Assembly (NCBI RefSeq): GCF_046569695.1
Contig: NZ_JBKHUI010000003.1
Span: 248,001-312,000 of the forward strand
Direction of reading: 5' to 3'
Length of the DNA stretch: 64,000 nt
Source: Kluyvera sp046569695
GTDB lineage: Bacteria; Pseudomonadota; Gammaproteobacteria; Enterobacterales; Enterobacteriaceae
The translations under genes and the position numbers were made by a program. The notes beneath the pieces are model-generated. The model saw nothing but the letters and a program-made list of their open reading frames with translations, had not been told where the DNA came from and made no database searches. Positions 26,094-34,318 of this stretch are shown here, in pieces (the first letter of the stretch is position 1; the number at the start of each line of letters is the position of its first letter).

Positions 26094-27230
26094 CTAGTGA
26101 TCCAGATAGAGATAATGCATCCAACTGGTCATGCGCAGCAGGACTTTACGCATCACCGAGACGTGGGCGAAGTGGTCAGAGTAAACGGCAACCTGGGCGT
26201 AGATGCCGTCCGGCAACGCATCAACATCGGCATTAGGGTCCAAATCGATAAGCGCCATCACCCCGTCGGTGCCCGGAACCACCGTGAGCGATTGCAGTGC
26301 TCCCTGTGCCTGATAAGAACCGCCTGGTACCACCGGTAATATACTGGCGAGTTTGCCGTGAAACACCTGGCCGGGTAGCGCGTTAAACACCACTTCGGCA
26401 TCATCACCCGCTTCCAGTCTCAGCAGCGAGTTCTGGCGGAACTGCGCCACTATTTGCCGTTTCTGTTCCGGGATAAACACCATCACCGGGCGCAGCGGCA
26501 GCGCGGCGGCGTAAGTACCAGGGCGGATCAGCACCTGCGTGGCGTAACCATCGCTGGGTGCGCGAACCACCGTCTGGTCGAGGTTATATTTGGCTTCCGC
26601 CAACTGTGCGCGCAGGCTGACAATCTGCGATTGCTCGCCGTTAACCATGCTGTCCAGTTGGCTCTTAATCTGCGACTGCTCGGCAACCGAGCCTTTGACC
26701 ATCGCATCCTGGGCCAAATAGTTCTGTCGGGCGTTGTCGATATCGCTTTCAGAGAAAGGGTTCACCCGCGCCTGACTGCCCTTCAGGTAACGCTGATAGT
26801 CTTTGTACAAACGGTCGCGCTCCGCCGAGACTCGCGTGGTGTTGGCCTGAGCCTCGGAAAGCTGGCCTTTTAAGGTATCGATATTGTGCGTGGCGGTAAC
26901 GAGGTCGGCCTGGAGGCGGTCTACCCGTGCCTGATAGCGGGTCGGGTCGAGTTTAAATAGCACCTCGCCTTTTTTAATCAGCTGGTTATTTTTATCCGTT
27001 ACTTCGCTGACGACGCCGGTGACCTGCGGCGTAATTGGAATGGAAATCACCGCCTTCTGGGCCGTAAAGGTATAAGGGTGGTTATAGTTCATTAATAAAA
27101 TAAGTCCGCTAACTAAAAAGATACCGCCCAATGCCGCGGTTGCCAGCGTCCATTGATTCACCGGAATACGGAATATTTTAAATACCGCCCACGCGAGCGC
27201 GACGTAGGTCAAAACAATCAGCAGATCCAT
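26094..27230 (-). CDS. yibH: Membrane fusion / HlyD-type protein YibH (YiaV paralogue)
   Basis: 378-residue inner-membrane-anchored adaptor. Two N-terminal hydrophobic helices (MDLLIVLTYVALAWAVFKIF; LATAALGGIFLVSGLILLM), then a lipoyl/barrel-sandwich domain split by a coiled coil (ARVDRLQADLVTATHNIDTLKG, residues ~130-220), then a beta-barrel domain. It resembles EmrA/YiaV adaptors of drug efflux systems. E. coli has two close paralogues, YibH and YiaV; position next to yibF favours yibH. It forms a pair with yibI 2 bp upstream. Confidence 0.85.
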   Translation of the reverse strand: MDLLIVLTYVALAWAVFKIFRIPVNQWTLATAALGGIFLVSGLILLMNYNHPYTFTAQKAVISIPITPQVTGVVSEVTDKNNQLIKKGEVLFKLDPTRYQARVDRLQADLVTATHNIDTLKGQLSEAQANTTRVSAERDRLYKDYQRYLKGSQARVNPFSESDIDNARQNYLAQDAMVKGSVAEQSQIKSQLDSMVNGEQSQIVSLRAQLAEAKYNLDQTVVRAPSDGYATQVLIRPGTYAAALPLRPVMVFIPEQKRQIVAQFRQNSLLRLEAGDDAEVVFNALPGQVFHGKLASILPVVPGGSYQAQGALQSLTVVPGTDGVMALIDLDPNADVDALPDGIYAQVAVYSDHFAHVSVMRKVLLRMTSWMHYLYLDH

Positions 27231-27232
27231 GT

Positions 27233-27598
27233 TTATTGCTCCGCAGTCGTGTCAGCCGAGGGGCGAATGTCCGCCAGCTTTTGCTCAAGCTCCGTCACCC
27301 TTTGGGTAAGCCGGGCGAGAGTATCGTCAGCGGGCGGTTGGGGTTCTGGCGCGGGAATATGCGCCTGCATGCCCCACCCCCGGTCGGGCTGGTAGAGCGT
27401 CGCCCAGATCCATAGAAAGGGCCATATCACGTGCAGAGTAAACAGGCTAACCCACCCGGCAGTATGAATCGCATCGGCATGGGGATGGTTGCGTTTTTTC
27501 GCGATGTTATAGGGAATATCATGGATCATGATGATTCCGTAAAACAGCACCAGAAAGACGAAGATGAGCACACCCAACGCAAAATAGTTTAGAAACAT
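27233..27598 (-). CDS. yibI: DUF3302 inner-membrane protein YibI (YiaW paralogue)
   Basis: 121 residues. The start MFLNYFALGVLIFVFLVLFY is a membrane helix, then IAKKRNHPHADAIH, a second helix LFTLHVIWPFLWIWATLYQP, and a Pro-rich linker plus a short coiled-coil tail (LTQRVTELEQKLADI). Function unknown; it always pairs with a YibH/YiaV adaptor and may be its small membrane partner. First gene of yibIH. In E. coli the mannitol operon starts just upstream; here there are only about 200 bp and then yibT. Confidence 0.88.
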   Translation of the reverse strand: MFLNYFALGVLIFVFLVLFYGIIMIHDIPYNIAKKRNHPHADAIHTAGWVSLFTLHVIWPFLWIWATLYQPDRGWGMQAHIPAPEPQPPADDTLARLTQRVTELEQKLADIRPSADTTAEQ

Positions 27599-27797
27599 AC
27601 CTGCCTCAGATTCACGCTATTCGGGTTTTTGAGATGTCTGGCGGCCGAAGACACGACTGACCGATATGTTGAAAATAATATTCAAACGCTATTTTCGCCA
27701 TCACCCGGCGGGGTAATTTTTATTTCTGGAGAGAGGCAAAGTATATCCCGGGTAATACCCAGTGCATTACCCGTTTGAGAAACAGCCCAAACCGACG
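27599..27797. other. yibI-yibT junction, site of the missing mtlADR
   Basis: In E. coli about 4 kb with mtlA, mtlD and mtlR lie between yibI and yibT. Here only 199 bp separate them and no fragment of those genes is visible in any frame. The stretch holds an inverted repeat TTGAA-N7-TTCAA at 27669-27685 and a GGGTAAT/ATTACCC hairpin near 27750-27772 that could end yibT transcripts. Confidence 0.7.
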
Positions 27798-28010
27798 CTA
27801 TTTGTGTTGAGAATCTACCGGACGGTACAGGTTGCGATAGTAGGCCAGACGCTCAAGGAACATCTCGGCTTTATCTTCCGGAATATCCTCCGGCACGCGA
27901 TCGTTATGCGGCTTTTTGTGCAGGTATTCGACAAACGCCTGGCTGGAGGCCATAAAATCGACCGCTTTATCGATAATCTGCGGAATGTTTTCACCCATTT
28001 TATTGCTCAT
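27798..28010 (-). CDS. yibT: Small conserved protein YibT
   Basis: 70-residue soluble protein. The stretch IPQIIDKAVDFMASSQAF, a variable middle and FLERLAYYRNLYRP match E. coli YibT (69 residues). No known domain or motif; probably a helical protein. In E. coli it follows mtlR on the opposite strand; here it remains although mtlR is gone. Confidence 0.85.
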   Translation of the reverse strand: MSNKMGENIPQIIDKAVDFMASSQAFVEYLHKKPHNDRVPEDIPEDKAEMFLERLAYYRNLYRPVDSQHK

Positions 28011-28284
28011 CGCACGTCCTCCTCATCGTTTAACCTTACTTTAAGAATGGTTAATCAACGCCAACCAGGTTAAGGAAAATGTGCGGATTTTTGTCACTTA
28101 TTTTCAAAAAAGCGATCGCGTTAACTCATTTCAGAAATCACTTTATAATTCATGTCATTACTTGAGTAATATGCTTATTATCACGCAAAGAAACTTCTCC
28201 ATTTTGTATAATTAACTACCAGAAATGAGCGACAACGCGCATACTAGAGGCTATTACGTCTATTTGTTATCAGATACCAGCAAC

Positions 28285-28647
28285 ATGAAAGAAATCGAAA
28301 AAAACGAAATTAAACGCCTGAGCGACCTGCTTGATGCGATTCGCCACCAGCAGGCAGCGCTGTCCCTGGTGGAAGGCGCCGAGAAGTACGCCGAGCTTGA
28401 GGTTGAAAAAACTAAGCTTGAAACGGAAATCGCGCGTCTGCGTGAAGTGCGTACTCAGAAACTCAGTAAAGAAGCGCAGCAGCTGACCAAACTGCCGTTC
28501 AGCCGCGCGATTACCAAAAAAGAACAGGCCGACATGGGCAAGCTGAAGAAAAGCGTCCGTGGTCTGGTCGTTGTGCACCCAATGAGCGCCCTTGGCCGCG
28601 AAATGGGCCTGCAGGAGATGACCGGGTTCGCGAAGAGCGAGTTCTAA
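28285..28647 (+). CDS. yibL: Ribosome-associated protein YibL
   Basis: 120 residues, highly charged and helical: an N-terminal coiled coil (MKEIEKNEIKRLSDLLDAIR ... EKTKLETEIARLREV) and a conserved C-terminal part with ITKKEQADMGKLKKSVRGL and HPMSALGREMGLQEMTGF. E. coli YibL has the same length and is reported to associate with ribosomes; function otherwise unknown. An in-frame upstream start would add 20 residues that are not conserved, so the ATG at 28285 is used. Confidence 0.9.
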   Translation: MKEIEKNEIKRLSDLLDAIRHQQAALSLVEGAEKYAELEVEKTKLETEIARLREVRTQKLSKEAQQLTKLPFSRAITKKEQADMGKLKKSVRGLVVVHPMSALGREMGLQEMTGFAKSEF

Positions 28648-28659
28648 GTCTCTCCCCTG

Positions 28660-28684
28660 AACCTTCTCCCGCCGGGAGAAGGTT
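28660..28684 (+). terminator. Hairpin terminator after yibL
   Basis: AACCTTCTCCC and GGGAGAAGGTT form a perfect 11-bp stem around GCC. The following bases (GCCTTT) give only a weak U-run. Confidence 0.65.
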
Positions 28685-28716
28685 GCCTTTCCTCCCCCCC
28701 CAAAAATCTCTCCCGC

Positions 28717-28733
28717 AATTGGCCCAACCAATT
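28717..28733. promoter_or_regulatory. LldR operator O1
   Basis: AATTGG-CCCAA-CCAATT is a 6-bp perfect inverted repeat matching the E. coli LldR operator pattern. It lies upstream of the lld promoter, 126 bp centre to centre from the second site, which fits repression by looping. Confidence 0.85.
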
Positions 28734-28842
28734 TCACAACCAAATCGCTATTGGTTCACAATTCCATTATTTCTAGTCACAAACACATTGCTAGAACATA
28801 ACATTTAGTTAACCATTCATTGGCATTACCCCTACATCACCA

Positions 28843-28859
28843 TATTGGCAGGGCCAATT
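28843..28859. promoter_or_regulatory. LldR operator O2
   Basis: TATTGG-N5-CCAATT, second LldR-type palindrome, about 75 bp before the lldP start. The spacing from O1 agrees with the O1/O2 pair described for E. coli. Confidence 0.8.
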
Positions 28860-28931
28860 TTACATAAACCGTGACGCAGAGCTGAGCATAGACTCACCGC
28901 AACCGGCGCGTGTGGCCCCCTGGAGACCTGC

Positions 28932-30587
28932 ATGAGCCTCTGGCAACAAAACTACGATCCGGCCGGGAATATCTGGCTGTCCAGCCTGATCGCATCACTT
29001 CCGATCCTGTTCTTCTTCTTCGCGCTGATTAAGCTCAAGCTGAAAGGCTATGTCGCGGCAAGCTGGACGGTATTTATCGCGCTGGCCGTGGCGCTGTTGT
29101 TCTACAAGATGCCGGTTGACCGCGCGCTGGCGTCGGTGGTTTACGGCTTCTTCTACGGCCTGTGGCCGATTGCCTGGATTATTATCGCCGCCGTCTTCGT
29201 CTACAAAATCTCGGTGAAGACCGGGCAATTCGACATTATTCGTTCGTCGATCCTCTCGATTACCCCGGACCAGCGTCTGCAAATGCTGATTGTCGGCTTT
29301 TCCTTCGGCGCATTCCTCGAAGGGGCGGCAGGCTTTGGCGCACCGGTGGCGATTACCGCCGCGCTGCTGGTTGGCCTTGGCTTTAACCCGCTGTATGCCG
29401 CAGGCCTGTGCCTTATCGTCAACACCGCGCCGGTAGCGTTCGGCGCGATGGGTATTCCCATCCTGGTGGCCGGGCAAGTCACCGGCCTGGACAGCTTTGA
29501 AATCGGCCAGATGGTTGGCCGTCAGCTGCCGTTCCTGACCATTATCGTGCTGTTCTGGATCATGGCGATTATGGACGGCTGGCGCGGCATCAAAGAGACC
29601 TGGCCTGCCGTGATGGTCGCGGGCGGTTCGTTTGCTATCGCCCAGTACCTCAGCTCCAACTTCCTCGGGCCGGAACTGCCGGACATCATCTCTTCGCTGG
29701 TTTCTCTGGTGTGTTTGACGCTGTTCCTCAAGCGCTGGCAGCCGGTACGTATTTTCCGCTTTGGCGATATGGGCGCTTCGCAGGTCGATATGAACCTGTC
29801 GCGCACTCACTACACCGCAGGACAAGTGGTTCGCGCCTGGTCGCCGTTCCTGTTCCTGACCGCGACCGTCACCCTGTGGAGCATTCCGCCATTCAAAGCG
29901 CTGTTTGCCCCGGGCGGCGCGCTGTATGACCTGGTAATTAACATTTCGGTACCGTACCTCGACAAGCTGGTTGCGCGTATGCCTCCGGTAGTCAGTCAGG
30001 CCACGGCTTATGCGGCGGTTTATAAATTTGACTGGCTGTCAGCGACCGGCACCGCGATTCTGTTTGCCGCCCTGCTCTCTATCGTCTGGCTGCGCATGAA
30101 GCCGAAAGATGCCATCAGCACCTTTGGCTCCACGCTGAAAGAGCTGGCGTTACCGATTTACTCCATCGGCATGGTGCTGGCGTTCGCCTTTATCTCGAAC
30201 TACTCCGGCCTGTCGTCGACGCTGGCACTGGCGCTGGCGCATACCGGCCATGCGTTCACCTTCTTCTCACCGTTCCTCGGCTGGCTCGGCGTGTTCCTGA
30301 CCGGTTCAGACACCTCCTCCAACGCCCTGTTTGCCGCGCTTCAGGCTACCGCCGCGCAGCAGATTGGCGTGTCGGACGTGCTGCTGGTTGCTGCCAACAC
30401 CACCGGCGGCGTGACCGGGAAGATGATTTCACCGCAGTCTATCGCCATTGCCTGTGCGGCGGTGGGTCTGGTGGGCAAAGAGTCTGACCTGTTCCGCTTT
30501 ACCGTGAAACACAGCCTGATCTTCACCTGTATGGTGGGCGTGATTACCACGCTGCAGGCGTACGTCTTAACCTGGATGATCCCGTGA
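28932..30587 (+). CDS. lldP: L-lactate permease
   Basis: Takes up L-lactate (also D-lactate and glycolate) with protons across the inner membrane. 551 residues, same as E. coli, with about twelve or more helices of the LctP family. Conserved blocks: GAFLEGAAGFGAPVAITAALL, GQVTGLDSFEIGQM, LTGSDTSSNALFAALQ and ANTTGGVTGKMISPQSIAIA. First gene of lldPRD; its TGA overlaps the GTG of lldR by 4 bp. Confidence 0.97.
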   Translation: MSLWQQNYDPAGNIWLSSLIASLPILFFFFALIKLKLKGYVAASWTVFIALAVALLFYKMPVDRALASVVYGFFYGLWPIAWIIIAAVFVYKISVKTGQFDIIRSSILSITPDQRLQMLIVGFSFGAFLEGAAGFGAPVAITAALLVGLGFNPLYAAGLCLIVNTAPVAFGAMGIPILVAGQVTGLDSFEIGQMVGRQLPFLTIIVLFWIMAIMDGWRGIKETWPAVMVAGGSFAIAQYLSSNFLGPELPDIISSLVSLVCLTLFLKRWQPVRIFRFGDMGASQVDMNLSRTHYTAGQVVRAWSPFLFLTATVTLWSIPPFKALFAPGGALYDLVINISVPYLDKLVARMPPVVSQATAYAAVYKFDWLSATGTAILFAALLSIVWLRMKPKDAISTFGSTLKELALPIYSIGMVLAFAFISNYSGLSSTLALALAHTGHAFTFFSPFLGWLGVFLTGSDTSSNALFAALQATAAQQIGVSDVLLVAANTTGGVTGKMISPQSIAIACAAVGLVGKESDLFRFTVKHSLIFTCMVGVITTLQAYVLTWMIP

Positions 30588-31360
30588 TAATCGTGCCCAA
30601 ACGTCTGTCAGACGATGTCGCCTGCCGCGTGCGGGCATTGATTGAAGAACAGCAACTGGAAGCGGGTATGCGATTACCCGCCGAAAGGAAGCTGGCAGCC
30701 CAGCTCGGCGTCTCGCGCAACTCACTGCGCGAAGCGCTGGCGAAGCTGGTAAGCGAAGGATTACTGCTTAGTCGTCGCGGCGGCGGCACCTTCGTGCGCT
30801 GGCAGCATGAGGGCTGGTCTGAACAGAATATTGTGCAACCGCTGAAAACCCTGCTGGCCGATGACCCGGACTACAGCTTCGATATCCTCGAAGCCCGCCA
30901 CGCCATCGAAGCCAGCACCGCCTGGTACGCCGCGATGCGCGCGACCGAGGCCGATAAAGAAAAAATCCGCCTCTGCTTTGAAGCCACCCAGAGCGACGAC
31001 CCGGACCTCGCCTCACAGGCCGACGTTCGCTTCCATCTGGCCATCGCAGAGGCATCTCACAACGTGGTGCTGCTGCAAACCATGCGTGGCTTCTTCGACC
31101 TGCTGCAATCTTCGGTGATTCAGAGTCGCGAGCGCATGTATCTGGTGCCGCCGGTGTTTGCGAAGCTCACCGAGCAGCATCTGGCCGTCCTCGACGCCAT
31201 CACCGCTGGCGATGCCGAAGGTGCTCGTCAGGCGATGATGGCGCATCTCGGCTTTGTCCACACCACCATTAAACGTTTCGATGAAGACCTGGCCCGCCAG
31301 GCGCGGATTACCCGCCTGCCCGACGACCACACTGAACTTTCCAGGGAGAAAAAAGCATGA
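30584..31360 (+). CDS. lldR: L-lactate operon regulator LldR (FadR/GntR family)
   Basis: 258-residue GntR-type regulator that binds the two operators upstream of lldP; represses without and activates with L-lactate. The N-terminal winged helix reads LEAGMRLPAERKLAAQLGVSRNSLREALAKL, and the C-terminal all-helical FCD effector domain holds the metal/ligand histidines (RFHLAIAEASHN, MAHLGFVH). The GTG start is fixed by 4-bp overlap with lldP and agrees with the E. coli N-terminus. Confidence 0.96.
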   Translation: MIIVPKRLSDDVACRVRALIEEQQLEAGMRLPAERKLAAQLGVSRNSLREALAKLVSEGLLLSRRGGGTFVRWQHEGWSEQNIVQPLKTLLADDPDYSFDILEARHAIEASTAWYAAMRATEADKEKIRLCFEATQSDDPDLASQADVRFHLAIAEASHNVVLLQTMRGFFDLLQSSVIQSRERMYLVPPVFAKLTEQHLAVLDAITAGDAEGARQAMMAHLGFVHTTIKRFDEDLARQARITRLPDDHTELSREKKA

Positions 31361-32541
31361 TTATTTCCGCCGCGAGCGATTATCGCGCCGCCGCCCAGCG
31401 CATCCTGCCGCCGTTCTTGTTCCACTATATTGACGGTGGCGCGTATGCGGAACACACCCTGCGCCGCAACGTGGAAGACCTGTCAGATGTGGCGCTGCGC
31501 CAGCGCATCTTAAGAAATATGTCCGACCTGAGCCTGGAAACCACGCTGTTCAAAGAGCAGCTCTCGATGCCGGTGGCGCTCGCGCCGGTTGGTCTGTGCG
31601 GCATGTACGCTCGTCGCGGTGAGGTGCAGGCCGCCGCCGCCGCCGATGCCAAAGGTATTCCGTTTACGCTTTCCACCGTGTCGGTGTGCCCGATTGAAGA
31701 GGTCGCCCCGACCATCAAGCGCCCGATGTGGTTCCAACTGTACGTGCTGCGCGATCGCGGCTTTATGCGCAACGCGCTGGAGCGCGCCAAAGCGGCAGGC
31801 TGTTCAACGCTGGTCTTTACCGTTGATATGCCAACCCCCGGCGCACGCTACCGCGACGCCCACTCCGGCATGAGCGGCCCCAACGCCGCCATGCGCCGCT
31901 ACTGGCAGGCCGCCACCCATCCGCAGTGGGCGTGGGACGTGGGCCTGAACGGTCGCCCGCACGACTTAGGCAATATCTCCACCTACCTCGGCAAGCCAAC
32001 CGGGCTGGAAGATTACATCGGCTGGCTGGCGAATAACTTCGATCCGTCCATCTCGTGGAAAGACCTGGAGTGGATCCGTGAGTTCTGGGACGGCCCGATG
32101 GTGATCAAAGGGATCCTCGACCCGGAAGATGCCCGCGACGCGGTGCGCTTTGGTGCCGACGGGATCGTCGTTTCCAACCACGGCGGCCGCCAGCTTGACG
32201 GCGTACTCTCCTCCGCTCGCGCGCTGCCGGCCATTGCCGATGCGGTGAAAGGCGATATTACGATCCTGGCCGACAGCGGTATCCGCAACGGCCTGGACGT
32301 GGTGCGCATGATTGCGCTGGGCGCGGACAGCGTGCTGTTAGGCCGTGCGTATCTGTATGCGCTGGCGACTCACGGCCAGGCAGGTGTCGCTAACCTGCTG
32401 AATCTGGTTGAGAAAGAGATGAAGGTGGCGATGACGCTGACCGGGGCGAAATCGATTAAAGAGATTAGCCGTGATTCGCTGGTGCAGAGTGTGGAAGTGG
32501 CACAGACGTTTGGGGCTATTCAGCAGGGGAGCGCGGCGTAG
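31357..32541 (+). CDS. lldD: L-lactate dehydrogenase (FMN, quinone-linked)
   Basis: Oxidises L-lactate to pyruvate at the inner membrane and passes electrons to quinone. 394 residues, two fewer than in E. coli. FMN-dependent alpha-hydroxy acid dehydrogenase TIM barrel: HYIDGGAYAEHTL, PVALAPVGLCGMYARRGE, VIKGILDPEDA with the FMN Lys, VSNHGGRQLDG with the active-site His and Arg, and ILADSGIRNGLDVV. The ATG overlaps the lldR stop by 4 bp. Confidence 0.97.
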   Translation: MIISAASDYRAAAQRILPPFLFHYIDGGAYAEHTLRRNVEDLSDVALRQRILRNMSDLSLETTLFKEQLSMPVALAPVGLCGMYARRGEVQAAAAADAKGIPFTLSTVSVCPIEEVAPTIKRPMWFQLYVLRDRGFMRNALERAKAAGCSTLVFTVDMPTPGARYRDAHSGMSGPNAAMRRYWQAATHPQWAWDVGLNGRPHDLGNISTYLGKPTGLEDYIGWLANNFDPSISWKDLEWIREFWDGPMVIKGILDPEDARDAVRFGADGIVVSNHGGRQLDGVLSSARALPAIADAVKGDITILADSGIRNGLDVVRMIALGADSVLLGRAYLYALATHGQAGVANLLNLVEKEMKVAMTLTGAKSIKEISRDSLVQSVEVAQTFGAIQQGSAA

Positions 32542-32558
32542 GGTCGTGCGGTTTTTTC

Positions 32559-32717
32559 CCCTCACCCTAACCCTCTCCCCGTAGGGGCGAGGGGACCGTT
32601 TAGTATCGTTTGCACACCCGCATCCCCCTAGGGGCAAGGGGATTGTTCGGTTTCGTTTGCTCACCCGCAGACCTGCTCTGCTCCCTCTCCCTTTCAGGGA
32701 GAGGGCCGGGGTGAGGG
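32559..32717. repeat. Composite palindromic repeat with inner tandem duplication
   Basis: Two 21-nt outer arms, CCCTCACCCTAACCCTCTCCC (32559-32579) and its near-reverse complement (32697-32717, 18 of 21 matching), bracket a pair of 41-nt direct repeats with a 47-bp period (32583-32623 and 32630-32670; both contain TCGTTTGC followed by CACCCGCA). Small hairpins sit inside both ends. No coding sequence is seen. It looks like a short non-autonomous dispersed repeat. Confidence 0.75.
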
Positions 32718-32762
32718 TTTCCCCAAATTCTGCTATCCTGCCCCGCAATCCAAGGGGGCAGC

Positions 32763-33236
32763 ATGCTTAACATCGTTTTATTCGAACCTGAAATCCCACC
32801 TAATACCGGGAACATCATCCGTCTGTGCGCCAACACTGGCTTTCGTCTGCATATCATCGAACCGATGGGCTTTGCCTGGGATGACAAGCGTTTGCGCCGC
32901 GCCGGGCTGGACTACCACGAGTTCACCGCCGTCACGCGCTATGCCAATTACGCCGCCTTTGTTGAGAGCGAAAACCCGCAGCGTCTGTTTGCCCTGACCA
33001 CCAAAGGCACGCCCGCCCACAGCGCGGTGAGCTATCAGGACGGTGACTATCTGATGTTTGGCCCGGAAACGCGTGGGCTGCCGGCGACCATTCTGGACGC
33101 GCTGCCACCGGAGCAAAAAATTCGTATTCCAATGATGCCGGACAGCCGCAGCATGAACCTGTCGAACGCAGTGTCGGTGGTGGTATATGAGGCGTGGCGC
33201 CAGCTGGGGTATCCGGGCGCGGTATTGCGCAGCTAG
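32763..33236 (+). CDS. trmL: tRNA (cytidine/uridine-2'-O-)-methyltransferase TrmL
   Basis: Methylates the wobble nucleotide 34 of the two tRNA(Leu) species with CAA and UAA anticodons, using SAM. 157 residues, the minimal SPOUT trefoil-knot enzyme. Visible signatures: FEPEIPPNTGNIIRLCANTG (motif 1), MFGPETRGLP (motif 2) and RIPMMPDSRSMNLSNAVSVV (motif 3, forming the knot). Its last codons are duplicated about 100 bp downstream beyond a REP pair. Confidence 0.96.
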   Translation: MLNIVLFEPEIPPNTGNIIRLCANTGFRLHIIEPMGFAWDDKRLRRAGLDYHEFTAVTRYANYAAFVESENPQRLFALTTKGTPAHSAVSYQDGDYLMFGPETRGLPATILDALPPEQKIRIPMMPDSRSMNLSNAVSVVVYEAWRQLGYPGAVLRS

Positions 33237-33243
33237 CGCATTC

Positions 33244-33410
33244 CCGGGGGCGGCGCGATGCGCCTTGCCCGGGCTACAGTTAAAGGTAGCCCGGCCGAGC
33301 GAAGCGACGCCGGGAAAGCCGCGGTATTGCGCAGTTGATATTTACCGGATGGCGGCTACGCCTTATCCGGCCTACGGTTTGGTAGGCCCGGTAAGCGCAG
33401 CGCCACCAGG
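33244..33410. repeat. BIME: four REP-like palindromes between trmL and cysE
   Basis: Units at about 33244-33278 (CCCGGGGGCGGC...CCCGGGC), 33287-33317 (reverse orientation), 33341-33376 (CCGGATGGCGGCTACG...) and 33380-33410 (GTAGGCCCGGTAAGCG...). The first two lie between two copies of the 14-mer GCGGTATTGCGCAG (33219-33232, the end of trmL, and 33321-33334). Confidence 0.85.
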
Positions 33411-33417
33411 CAAGGAA

Positions 33418-34239
33418 TCAAATCCCGTCGCCGTACTCAAATCCGTGATTGATGCCGTTGAAGTGCTGGTCCATATCCATCGCTGGTTTATCCGACTCCG
33501 GCTTGCCAACGATACGCGCTGGTACGCCCGCAGCGGTGGTGTGTGGTGGAACCGGCTGAAGCACCACCGAGCCCGCGCCGATCTTCGCCCCGCGACCCAC
33601 TTCGATATTTCCGAGGATCTTCGCCCCGGCCCCAATCATCACGCCTTCGCGGATTTTCGGGTGACGGTCGCCGCTGGTTTTACCGGTACCGCCGAGGGTC
33701 ACGGACTGCAGGATAGAGACATCGTTTTCGATAACCGCGGTTTCGCCCACCACAATGCCGGTCGCGTGGTCAAGCATGATGCCGCGGCCAATCTTCGCCG
33801 CCGGGTGAATATCCACCTGGAACGACACCGATACCTGGTTTTGCAGGAAAATGGCCAGCGCACGTCGCCCCTGCGCCCACAGCCAGTGGCCGATACGGTA
33901 GGCCTGTAAGGCGTGAAAGCCCTTCAGGTACAGCAGCGGCGTAGAATATTTGTCGACCGCCGGGTCACGGGTACGCACGGCCTGAATATCACAGGCGGCG
34001 GCGGCAATCATTTCCGGGTCTGCGGCGTAGGCTTCTTCCACCACTTCGCGGATAGCGATGGCAGGCATAATCGGCGAAGCCAGCTTGTTGGCGAGCATGT
34101 AACTTAAAGCGCTGCCGAGGTTTTCGTGCTTGAGTAACGTCGCGTGATAGAAACTGGCGAGCATAGGCTCACAGTCCGCCAGAGCCCTGGCTTCCGCTTT
34201 AATATTGTTCCAGACAATTTCCAGTTCTTCACACGACAT
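33418..34239 (-). CDS. cysE: Serine O-acetyltransferase
   Basis: Makes O-acetylserine from serine and acetyl-CoA, the committed step of cysteine synthesis; feedback-inhibited by cysteine. 273 residues, as in E. coli. The helical N-terminal domain (MSCEELEIVWNNIKAEA) is followed by a left-handed beta-helix of hexapeptide repeats with the catalytic motif DHATGIVVGETA and GGTGKTSGDRHPKI. The C-terminal tail, which binds cysteine synthase CysK, ends with Ile as required (EYGDGI). Last gene of the run yibN-grxC-secB-gpsA-cysE. Confidence 0.97.
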   Translation of the reverse strand: MSCEELEIVWNNIKAEARALADCEPMLASFYHATLLKHENLGSALSYMLANKLASPIMPAIAIREVVEEAYAADPEMIAAAACDIQAVRTRDPAVDKYSTPLLYLKGFHALQAYRIGHWLWAQGRRALAIFLQNQVSVSFQVDIHPAAKIGRGIMLDHATGIVVGETAVIENDVSILQSVTLGGTGKTSGDRHPKIREGVMIGAGAKILGNIEVGRGAKIGAGSVVLQPVPPHTTAAGVPARIVGKPESDKPAMDMDQHFNGINHGFEYGDGI

Positions 34240-34318
34240 TGCTTACTCCAGACATATTGGAACGATCGGCAAGTCTGCGCTTGCCGGATCGTCGGGATGA
34301 CAAAGGTTTCCTGCGTTT

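Noticed and set aside
28694..28701. C8 tract upstream of lldP as a phase-variable promoter element
   Set aside because: It lies between the yibL hairpin and the LldR operator O1, not between a -35 and -10 pair that I could recognise.
28995..29825. 276-codon open frame opposite lldP
   Set aside because: Arg/His/Gln-rich composition is what antisense reading of membrane-helix codons produces; not a gene.
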